A stretch of 41,689 nucleotides of DNA from Bacteroides sp. (GTDB lineage: Bacteria > Bacteroidota > Bacteroidia > Bacteroidales > Bacteroidaceae), in contig DXWV01000054.1 in NCBI GenBank assembly GCA_019416685.1, positions 1 through 41,689 of the forward strand, read 5' to 3'. The position numbers were made by a program, and so were the translations under genes. Of the stretch, positions 14,982 through 21,936 are shown in pieces (position 1 is the first letter of the stretch; the number at the start of each line of letters is the position of its first letter). The notes below the pieces were generated by a model. It ran no database searches, was not told where the DNA came from, and saw nothing but the letters and a program-made list of their open reading frames with translations.

Positions 14982-15143
14982 GTTAGCCTTTTGATTTATT
15001 TAATTCTTTGTTTTTCTTTTAAAGAGAATATTTCTTTTCTTTTTCGAAAACTCATCTGTTTCTTAATATTGCTTTATTCGTCAATCTTTATGGATCTGTT
15101 TTCTGTTACGATATATAATGTATAACAATAAATATGGATCATT
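14982..15143. other. AT-rich gap without recognisable features
   Basis: It holds T-rich sequence and the leader of the small gene at 15144. I see no consensus promoter, hairpin or open frame that I would defend. Confidence 0.3.
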
Positions 15144-15401
15144 ATGAGTGAAGTGCATAGAATGTCATCTGATAAGCTGACAACGAGTGAGCGAAAAGAG
15201 TTGGATACTTCAGAGTTTGGAATACCTGAGTTACGGGAGTTTCCTATTCATGATGCCGCCCATGTAAGAGCAGCAGAAGCTTATTTCAGGTATGCTCCTG
15301 AAGAGTATAAAGCGCAGTTGGCACGCAATATACTGGCAAAGGCACATTTGTTTGGGGTGAATGTGAAGAGTCCTGTGATCCTTGAGTGGGCAGAAAAATG
15401 A
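15144..15401 (+). CDS. Small DUF6582-like protein
   Basis: Encodes 85 residues with no membrane or export signal. SEFGIPELREFPIHDAAHVR resembles the motif S-x-F-A-L-P-x-x-R-x-Y-P-I-H-D-x-x-H-x-x-x-A seen in DUF6582 and phage-type proteins, where it marks a small alpha-helical unit of unknown role. The second half (YFRYAPEEYKAQLARNILAKA) is helical as expected. The start could also be the Met seven codons in, at 15162. It is the first gene after the short RNA unit and is not closely linked to any other gene. Family match is by pattern memory. Confidence 0.65.
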   Translation: MSEVHRMSSDKLTTSERKELDTSEFGIPELREFPIHDAAHVRAAEAYFRYAPEEYKAQLARNILAKAHLFGVNVKSPVILEWAEK

Positions 15402-15563
15402 CAGGTCTATACTGTAAATACTATTATATGAGTATCTTGTGATGATGAACTGGTATTCTGCTTATGCGCATGTTTTCATCGGTTTGAATAGAAGGAATAT
15501 CTTTTTCAGACCGAGTGAAAACTTTTGTCAAAATAATCAGTAGTGATTTTCAACTGATTTTTC

Positions 15564-15719
15564 TTATCCTTTTTTACTTACTTCTTTTTTATTACTTTCC
15601 GTATCATTGTCTGGCGGAGAAACAACGTCTATTTCTTTCTTTGCCTTATTGGCTTTTATTGCTGACTTTATCAGCGCGAATATAGTTATTGCTATGATAA
15701 TTGCTATTATTATTTTCAT
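15564..15719 (-). CDS. Very small single-pass membrane protein
   Basis: A 51-codon frame on the minus strand starting ATG at 15719 and ending TAA at 15564. Residues 1-17 (MKIIIAIIIAITIFALI) form one membrane segment or signal anchor, followed by a Lys-rich stretch (KSAIKANKAKKEI) and a polar tail ending in KKEVSKKG. The composition is protein-like and changes sharply from hydrophobic to charged, which supports coding. A 12-bp palindrome TGGAACGTTCCA lies upstream at 15765-15776. No clear promoter was seen and no family is recognised. Treat as a candidate. Confidence 0.45.
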   Translation of the reverse strand: MKIIIAIIIAITIFALIKSAIKANKAKKEIDVVSPPDNDTESNKKEVSKKG

Positions 15720-15904
15720 GACTTTATATGATTAAGTATTGTAACCCTATCTACTAATTTCTATTGGAACGTTCCAGTGCCTTTTTTGTTCTGTGATTGT
15801 GTAATTATTGTTTTAACAAATGGATGTAATGATGGATAATGTAGTACGTTGATATTCTATAATGTTAATTTATAGTTAATGGCATTAAATGAACTGTGGG
15901 TATA

Positions 15905-16927
15905 GTTGTGATTTATTTTTAATTTAATATCTTTAGCGACTATAGAATGAGATGCAATCTGGAGGCAGAGCTGTGATTGGTTTTCAAGTTAGTATCTTTA
16001 ACAGTGAATCTGCTATGTGGATATTACCAATCTGGTTGTGATTTACTTTCAAATTAGTATCTTTAACAGCAAATGTCACTGTTTTATGAACTTTCAGTTC
16101 GTTGTGATTTGCTTTCAAATTAGTATCTTTAACAGCAGAGTTACTGTCTACGCTTCCGTCCGCCTTGTTGTGATTTGCTTTCAAATTAGTATCTTTAACA
16201 GCAACGTTTCAATATGCATTCTGCCGGTTCCAGTTGTGATTTGCTTTCAAATTAGTATCTTTAACAGCTGTTGTTAAAACGATATTGCCAAGAATTAGGT
16301 TGTGATTTGCTTTCAAATTAGTATCTTTAACAGCTAGAGTCTCTGCCTGTATTTCCTGCATATTGTTGTGATTTGCTTTCAAATTAGTATCTTTAACAGC
16401 CATTTACATAATTATAATCACTTGGAAATGGTTGTGATTTGCTTTCAAATTAGTATCTTTAACAGCTTCTGGCTGCTCACCTTCTAAGACAAGAGCGTTG
16501 TGATTTGCTTTCAAATTAGTATCTTTAACAGCACCGAAATTCCCATCGACATTTAAGTTAGAGTTGTGATTTGCTTTCAAATTAGTATCTTTAACAGCAT
16601 AACTGGACTTTCATCTACAACCGTAGGTGTTGTGATTTGCTTTCAAATTAGTATCTTTAACAGCGAACTCTTCTTCCGGCAATGGGGACATCACGTTGTG
16701 ATTTGCTTTCAAATTAGTATCTTTAACAGCACGATGTAAACGGGCGTACCGTCTACACGCGTTGTGATTTGCTTTCAAATTAGTATCTTTAACAGCTTTG
16801 TTATAAAAGACACAGTCTTAGAAGCGTTGTGATTTGCTTTCAAATTAGTATCTTTAACAGCATATCTACATTTACGAACGATGTCTTAATGGTTGTGATT
16901 TGCTTTCAAATTAGTATCTTTAACAGC
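15905..16927 (+). CRISPR. Orphan CRISPR array, 16 repeats and 15 spacers
   Basis: The 36-nt repeat starts GTTGTGATTTGC and ends ATCTTTAACAGC. Repeats start at 15905, 15970, 16035, 16101, 16167, 16233, 16299, 16365, 16431, 16497, 16563, 16629, 16695, 16761, 16826 and 16892. Twelve spacers are 30 nt; spacers 1, 2 and 14 are 29 nt. Repeat 1 has 8 changes, repeat 2 has 5 and repeat 3 has one; the rest are identical. The decayed end is at the left, so the leader and newest spacers should be at the right. Yet repeat-internal promoter-like boxes and a terminator after repeat 16 indicate transcription left to right. No cas gene is in the window. Repeat sequence and embedded promoters suggest relation to type II-C arrays. 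Confidence 0.97.
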
Positions 16928-16952
16928 ACTAACTTCGGTAAGTGCTGTTTTT
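16924..16952 (+). terminator. UUCG-loop terminator built on the last CRISPR repeat
   Basis: CAGCACTAAC (16924-16933) pairs with GTAAGTGCTG (16938-16947) with one A-A mismatch around a TTCG tetraloop, followed by five T (16948-16952). The first four bases are the last four of repeat 16, and two further A-T pairs extend it into the repeat. It ends transcription moving out of the array on the plus strand. Confidence 0.85.
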
Positions 16953-17248
16953 AAGTCGTTTACGAGCCTTATATATAGGAATTTTTGGGTGAAGGTAGTT
17001 ACTTATTCTCTGTTATAAATGAAAAAAGTGGTTTGAATTGTAGGTTCCGAAACTATAAAATTTAGAGTTATAATCAATCTATAGGTGAATGAAATATTTT
17101 TTATAATGATATTTCTTTCTTTGAAACCCTTGATGAAAGTATCTGGATAGTGCTTCTAATACCAAATTGTTCTTTGGAACTATGATAACTTATATTTGAG
17201 ATTAATTTAGAAAGATACAAAAATATGCTGTATAACCTTTAGAAGAGG
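16953..17248. other. AT-rich flank of the CRISPR array, possible leader
   Basis: About 300 nt without a credible coding frame. It adjoins the conserved end of the array, where an adaptation leader would lie. It contains a plus-strand promoter-like ATTG-N21-TATATTTG (17166-17198), a minus-strand -7-like TATTTTTG (17225-17218) that could read into the array, and a weak anti-repeat-like stretch at 17199-17224. Confidence 0.4.
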
Positions 17249-17322
17249 TGGAGAGTATCGGACTCGAACCGATCACCTCAACACTGCCAGTGTTGCGCTC
17301 TAGCCAGATGAGCTAACCCCCC
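17249..17322 (-). tRNA. tRNA-Ala (anticodon GGC)
   Basis: The minus strand gives a 74-nt cloverleaf. The acceptor stem GGGGGGT pairs with ACTCTCC and carries the G3-U70 pair that marks alanine tRNAs. The D arm contains TAGCTCATCTGGCTAGAGC, the anticodon loop is CTGGCAG on a perfect 5-bp stem, and the T loop is TTCGAGT. The terminal CCA is not encoded. A -7 box TATATTTG lies at 17378-17371 on the minus strand, about 50 nt upstream. Confidence 0.97.
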
Positions 17323-17401
17323 AAATTAAGTTACGTCAACGATTGCAGGCTTTGTTCCGTTTTCGTGGTGCAAATATAATGCATTATTCTGAAATAATTG
17401 C

Positions 17402-17409
17402 TATGTTTG
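17402..17409 (+). promoter_or_regulatory. -7 box upstream of the DUF4286-ruvC run
   Basis: TATGTTTG fits TAnnTTTG and lies 27 nt before the ATG at 17437. No matching TTTG at the -33 distance was found. Confidence 0.4.
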
Positions 17410-17436
17410 CGGTAAATAATAATCAAAAAAGAAAAT

Positions 17437-17739
17437 ATGCTTATCTATAATACAACCTTTCAAGTGGATGATGAGATTCACGATAATTTTTTGATATGGA
17501 TCAAAGAATGTTATATCCCTGAAATAGAGAAGTATGGAGCGTTGAAGTCACCACGTCTTTGTCGGATACTAAGCCACCGGGATGAGGGTACATCTTATTC
17601 TTTACAGTGGAAAGTGGAAAGTAGTGGAGTGTTGCATCGCTGGCATTTGGAGCAAGGGGTGAAACTTAATGAAGAATTATCAAAAACATTTAAAGATAAA
17701 GCAATTGGATTTCCTACACTGATGGAGGTAATAGAGTGA
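17437..17739 (+). CDS. DUF4286 family protein
   Basis: Encodes 100 residues beginning MLIYNTTFQVDDEIHDNF, with WIKECYIPEIEKYG and the later YSLQWKVESSGVLHRW. This is the DUF4286 pattern of a small dimeric alpha-beta-barrel-like domain. It is cytoplasmic, without export signal. Its TGA overlaps the GTG start of ruvC (GTGA at 17736-17739), so translation is coupled. The pairing with ruvC is common in Bacteroidetes, but no function is established. Confidence 0.85.
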   Translation: MLIYNTTFQVDDEIHDNFLIWIKECYIPEIEKYGALKSPRLCRILSHRDEGTSYSLQWKVESSGVLHRWHLEQGVKLNEELSKTFKDKAIGFPTLMEVIE

Positions 17740-18302
17740 TACAGCCGGTCAAAGAAAAGATAATTCTGGGTATTGATCCTGGTACTACCATTATGGGGTA
17801 TGGGATTTTGCGGGTAACGGGTACAAAGCCTGAAATGGTTGCTATGGGAGTTATCGACTTGCGTAAATTTGGTGATCACTATTTGAAACTTAGACATATA
17901 CACGAACGTGTATTAAGTATTATTGAGAGTTATTTGCCGGATGAACTGGCCATTGAGGCACCCTTCTTTGGGAAAAATGTACAGTCGATGCTGAAGCTTG
18001 GACGTGCGCAGGGAGTGGCAATGGCAGCAGCATTGAGCAGAGATATTCCGATTACGGAGTATGCTCCGCTGAAAATAAAAATGGCAATTACAGGTAATGG
18101 TCAGGCGTCTAAAGAGCAGGTGGCAGATATGTTGCAACGAATGCTCCATTTGGCAAAAGAAGAAATGCCTGTCTTTATGGATGCTACAGACGGATTGGCA
18201 GCAGCTTATTGCCATTTCCTTCAGATGGGACGCCCTACGATAGAGAAAGGTTACCACGGATGGAAAGATTTTATAGCTAAGAATCCGGACAAGGTGAGGT
18301 GA
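17736..18302 (+). CDS. ruvC: Crossover junction endodeoxyribonuclease RuvC
   Basis: Encodes 188 residues from a GTG start that overlaps the preceding stop. The RNase H-like acidic residues are visible: Asp in LGIDPGTTIMGYG, Glu in LAIEAPFFGKN, and two Asp in MDATDGLAAAYCHF. GNGQASKEQVADML is the conserved segment before the last acidic motif. RuvC resolves Holliday junctions with RuvA and RuvB, which are not in the window. It leads into the pullulanase gene 48 nt downstream on the same strand. Confidence 0.96.
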   Translation: MIQPVKEKIILGIDPGTTIMGYGILRVTGTKPEMVAMGVIDLRKFGDHYLKLRHIHERVLSIIESYLPDELAIEAPFFGKNVQSMLKLGRAQGVAMAAALSRDIPITEYAPLKIKMAITGNGQASKEQVADMLQRMLHLAKEEMPVFMDATDGLAAAYCHFLQMGRPTIEKGYHGWKDFIAKNPDKVR

Positions 18303-18350
18303 ATTGTTTTAAAAACAGGAAATTTGAATTTTAAATATATTAAGGATACT

Positions 18351-20348
18351 ATGAAGTTTAATTATCTGGCAATAATTGGAGTGACGACAGTTGTGGCAAT
18401 GAGTTGCACTCCTGCAAAAAAGGAATATACTTCTTATGAACTGTACCCCGTACGTTCGGGAAATCTGACGGAGATGGAATATACACCTGCTGCTACAAAG
18501 TTTTCTCTTTGGGCTCCGACTGCAGATGAAGTACGGTTGATGTTGTTTGAGGCCGGAGAAGGTGGGCATGCTTATGAAACAGTGCCATTAGTATCAGATG
18601 AAGAAGGTACCTGGACGGTTACAGTGGATAAGGACTTACTGGGCAAATTTTATACTTTCAATGTGAAAGTGAATGATAAGTGGTTGGGTGATACCCCCGG
18701 AATTAATGCCAAAGCAGTAGGGGTGAATGGAAAACGTGCCGCAATTATCAATATGAGGGATACCGATCCTGAAGGATGGGATACAGATACCCGTCCGGGA
18801 TTGAAGTCGCCGGCAGATATTGTTCTTTATGAGATGCATCACCGGGACTTTTCGGTAGATTCCGCTTCGGGTATTAAGAATAAAGGAAAATTCCTTGCAT
18901 TGACAGAGCATGGTACTATGAATCCTGATAAATTGTTGACGGGAATAGATCATTTGATCGAGTTGGGAGTGACCCATGTACATCTATTGCCATCTTATGA
19001 TTATGCTTCCGTGGATGAAACAAAACTGAACGAGAATAAATATAACTGGGGGTATGATCCTCAAAACTATAATGTACCGGATGGTTCGTACTCTACTGAT
19101 CCGTACAATCCGGCTGTACGTATTAAGGAATTCAAACAGATGGTGCAGGCGTTACATAAGGCAGGCATTCGCGTGGTACTTGATGTGGTGTACAATCATA
19201 CATTCAACACGACTGACAGTAACTTTGAACGTACTGTGCCCGGCTATTTTTATCGCCATAAGGAAGATGGAACATTGGCCAATGGTTCCGGTTGCGGGAA
19301 TGAGACTGCAAGTGACCGTGCCATGATGCGCAAGTACATGATTGAATCGGTATTGTACTGGATTAATGAGTATCATATTGATGGTTTTCGTTTTGACTTG
19401 ATGGGAATTCACGATATAGAGACAATGAACGAGATTCGTAAAGCGGTGGATAAGGTAGATCCCTCCATTTATATATATGGAGAAGGATGGGCGGCTGAAG
19501 CTCCTAAATATCCGGCCGATTCGTTGGCTATGAAGGTAAATGTACATGAGATGCCGGGTATTGCTGCATTCTCTGATGAATTACGCGATGGGTTGAGAGG
19601 CCCTTTCAATGATAATCATAAAGGTGCCTTCCTCGCCGGGCTACCCGGAGGAGAAGAAAGTCTGAAATTTGGTATCGTGGGAGCGATCCAACATCCGCAA
19701 ATTAATTATGATTCGGTGAATTATAGTAAGGCACCGTGGGCATTACAACCTACACAAATGATTAGTTATGTATCCTGTCATGATGATATGTGTCTGATCG
19801 ACCGTTTGAAAGCAAGTGTTCCGGAAGTTACTCCGGACTTACTGGCACGTCTGGACAAATTGGCTCAGACAGTAGTATTTACTTCACAAGGTGTACCTTT
19901 CATCCAGGCAGGCGAAGAGGTTATGCGTGATAAAAAGGGAGTGCACAACAGCTATGAGAGTCCGGATTCTATTAATGCTATCGACTGGAAACGCAAAACA
20001 ACGAATAACGATGTGTTTATGTACTACAAACGGTTGATAGACTTACGCAAATCGCATCCTGCTTTTCGTATGGGAGATGCTGATCTGGTACGTAAGTATC
20101 TGGAATTTATTCCTGTAGAAGGTAGTAACCTAGTGGCATTCCGTTTAAAAGATCATGCTAACGGGGATAAATGGGAAGATATTGTTGTAGCCTATAATTC
20201 ACGTAATACTCCGGCGAAGTTGGCGGTACCGGAAGGTAAATATACAGTCGTTTGCCGTGATGGAGCAATTGATAGCCGTGGTATGGGGTTGCTTTACGGA
20301 CCGGAAGTTACTGTTCCTGCACAGTCGGTGTTGATAATGTATAAATAA
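18351..20348 (+). CDS. pulA: Type I pullulanase lipoprotein (GH13)
   Basis: Encodes 665 residues from the ATG at 18351, preferred over an upstream TTG because it follows AAGGA and begins the lipoprotein signal (MKFNYLAIIGVTTVVAMSC). A CBM48-like beta domain (YTPAATKFSLWAPTADEV) precedes the GH13 barrel. Conserved regions are DVVYNHT, GFRFDLMGI (nucleophile Asp349), YGEGWA (acid Glu378) and VSCHDD. The usual HDN of the last motif is HDD here. The enzyme cuts alpha-1,6 branches in pullulan, glycogen or limit dextrins, probably at the cell envelope. It is followed after 5 nt by the ABC ATPase gene. Confidence 0.93.
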   Translation: MKFNYLAIIGVTTVVAMSCTPAKKEYTSYELYPVRSGNLTEMEYTPAATKFSLWAPTADEVRLMLFEAGEGGHAYETVPLVSDEEGTWTVTVDKDLLGKFYTFNVKVNDKWLGDTPGINAKAVGVNGKRAAIINMRDTDPEGWDTDTRPGLKSPADIVLYEMHHRDFSVDSASGIKNKGKFLALTEHGTMNPDKLLTGIDHLIELGVTHVHLLPSYDYASVDETKLNENKYNWGYDPQNYNVPDGSYSTDPYNPAVRIKEFKQMVQALHKAGIRVVLDVVYNHTFNTTDSNFERTVPGYFYRHKEDGTLANGSGCGNETASDRAMMRKYMIESVLYWINEYHIDGFRFDLMGIHDIETMNEIRKAVDKVDPSIYIYGEGWAAEAPKYPADSLAMKVNVHEMPGIAAFSDELRDGLRGPFNDNHKGAFLAGLPGGEESLKFGIVGAIQHPQINYDSVNYSKAPWALQPTQMISYVSCHDDMCLIDRLKASVPEVTPDLLARLDKLAQTVVFTSQGVPFIQAGEEVMRDKKGVHNSYESPDSINAIDWKRKTTNNDVFMYYKRLIDLRKSHPAFRMGDADLVRKYLEFIPVEGSNLVAFRLKDHANGDKWEDIVVAYNSRNTPAKLAVPEGKYTVVCRDGAIDSRGMGLLYGPEVTVPAQSVLIMYK

Positions 20349-20353
20349 AACAG

Positions 20354-21808
20354 ATGATACAGAATACTATTAGTATAGCGGGGGGCGTAACACGCAACCC
20401 GCTTATTCGTTTGGCGCAACCGATAACGGTGGCACTGTCTGCAGGAGAACATATTGCAGTGGTGGGACCTAATGGAAGTGGAAAGAGTTTGTTGGTGGAT
20501 ACGCTTTTAGGAAAGTATCCGCTAAAGGAAGGAAGTTTAGTGTACGACTTCTCTCCGTCTGTTACCAATACTGTATATGACAATGTAAAATATATTGCTT
20601 TTCGTGATACCTATGGGGCAGCGGATGCTAATTATTACTATCAGCAACGTTGGAATGCACACGATCAGGATGATACACCCGAGGTTTGTGAAATGCTGGG
20701 AGAGATAAGAGATGAGTCTCTGAAGCGGGAACTGTTTGAACTGTTTCGTATTGAACCGATGTTGGATAAAAAAATAATCCTGCTTTCGAGTGGAGAGTTA
20801 AGAAAGTTTCAGCTGACAAAAGCATTGCTTACTTCTCCACGGGTACTTATTATGGATAATCCTTTTATAGGATTGGATGCACCTACGCGTGAGTTACTTT
20901 TCAGTTTACTCGAACGTCTTACGAAGTTGTCATCTGTACAGATAGTTCTCATATTATCAATGTTGGATGATGTACCTTCGTTTATAACTCATGTGATCCC
21001 TGTAGACCATTTGACAGTCTACGATAAAATACCTCGTGAAGACTATTTGGAGAAATATCGTGAACATGTGACCGAAGAATCATTCACAGAGCTACAGCAA
21101 CGTATTATTGATTTACCTTATGATAGTACGAATTATGATTCGGAAGAGGTAGTAAGATTGAATAAAGTTAGTATTCGTTATGGAGACCGTATCATTCTTA
21201 AAGAGCTTGACTGGATTGTGCGTCGGGGTGAAAAATGGGCACTCTGTGGAGAAAATGGTGCAGGAAAGTCCACCTTGCTCAGCCTTGTTTGTGCCGACAA
21301 TCCACAGTCGTATGCTTGCGATATCAGCTTGTTTGGGCGTAAACGCGGTACGGGAGAAAGTATTTGGGAGATAAAAAAGCACATTGGTTATGTGAGTCCT
21401 GAAATGCACCGGGCTTATTTGAAAAATTTGCCTACTATTGAGATTGTAGCAAGTGGGTTACATGATAGCATCGGACTTTATAAGCGTCCGCAACAGGAGC
21501 AGTTAGCGATATGTGAATGGTGGATGGATATTTTTGGCATTGTCCGGTTAAAAGATAAACCTTTCCTGCAGTTATCGAGTGGTGAACAACGGCTGGCATT
21601 ATTGGCGCGTGCATTTGTTAAGGATCCTGAATTATTGATTCTGGACGAGCCACTTCATGGGCTCGATACATTTAATCGCCGGCGTGTGAAGAAGGTAATT
21701 GAAGCTTTTTGTCATCGGCGAGACAAAACAATGATCATGGTGACACATTATGAGTCGGAGTTACCAGATGTAATTTCAGATCGTATTTTCTTGAAAAGAA
21801 GTAGATAA
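20354..21808 (+). CDS. Duplicated ABC ATPase, ModF/PhrA-like
   Basis: Encodes 484 residues with two nucleotide-binding domains and no membrane spans. Domain 1 has Walker A GPNGSGKS (38-45), signature LSSGELRK and Walker B VLIMDNPF. Domain 2 has GENGAGKS, LSSGEQRL and LLILDEPL. In domain 1 the catalytic Glu after the Walker B Asp is Asn169, so that site probably binds ATP without fast hydrolysis. Architecture and length match E. coli ModF, a soluble ABC protein named for its position beside molybdate transport genes. No molybdate genes are present here. Its function is unknown; the tight spacing to pulA implies cotranscription. Confidence 0.85.
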   Translation: MIQNTISIAGGVTRNPLIRLAQPITVALSAGEHIAVVGPNGSGKSLLVDTLLGKYPLKEGSLVYDFSPSVTNTVYDNVKYIAFRDTYGAADANYYYQQRWNAHDQDDTPEVCEMLGEIRDESLKRELFELFRIEPMLDKKIILLSSGELRKFQLTKALLTSPRVLIMDNPFIGLDAPTRELLFSLLERLTKLSSVQIVLILSMLDDVPSFITHVIPVDHLTVYDKIPREDYLEKYREHVTEESFTELQQRIIDLPYDSTNYDSEEVVRLNKVSIRYGDRIILKELDWIVRRGEKWALCGENGAGKSTLLSLVCADNPQSYACDISLFGRKRGTGESIWEIKKHIGYVSPEMHRAYLKNLPTIEIVASGLHDSIGLYKRPQQEQLAICEWWMDIFGIVRLKDKPFLQLSSGEQRLALLARAFVKDPELLILDEPLHGLDTFNRRRVKKVIEAFCHRRDKTMIMVTHYESELPDVISDRIFLKRSR

Positions 21809-21851
21809 GAATAAGGTTATCTTTTGGATTCCCCAAGTTATGAATGGAATT

Positions 21852-21919
21852 TTAGTGGATAGAAGAGCAATGTTTACTTCTTTCAGGCGTGATGAACATT
21901 TGCTGCTTCTATCCACTAA
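21852..21919. terminator. Long hairpin between convergent genes
   Basis: TTAGTGGATAGAAG (21852-21865) and CTTCTATCCACTAA (21906-21919) are perfect 14-bp arms, extended inward by AGCAATGTT against AACATTTGCT with a small bulge. It lies between the ABC ATPase gene (plus) and the histidine kinase gene (minus). It lacks a long T-run, so it may be a bidirectional stop, a folded mRNA end or a repeat element. Confidence 0.55.
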
Positions 21920-21936
21920 ATATGCTAAAGCATTAT

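Noticed and set aside
15539..15565. GTAGTGATTTTCAACTGA as a further decayed CRISPR repeat left of the array
   Set aside because: Only the first dozen bases resemble the repeat, the spacing to repeat 1 is far too long, and the TATCTTTA block is missing.
15984..16403. Open frames on both strands across the CRISPR array, with repeated VKDTNLKANHN or VVICFQISIFNS
   Set aside because: They arise because 36-nt repeats plus 30-nt spacers keep one frame; the repeated peptide is only the translated repeat.
20354..21808. ABC ATPase as the partner of the lipoprotein at 9241
   Set aside because: It is a fused double-ATPase without a permease, 10 kb away on the other strand, and of the ModF type rather than the importer type.
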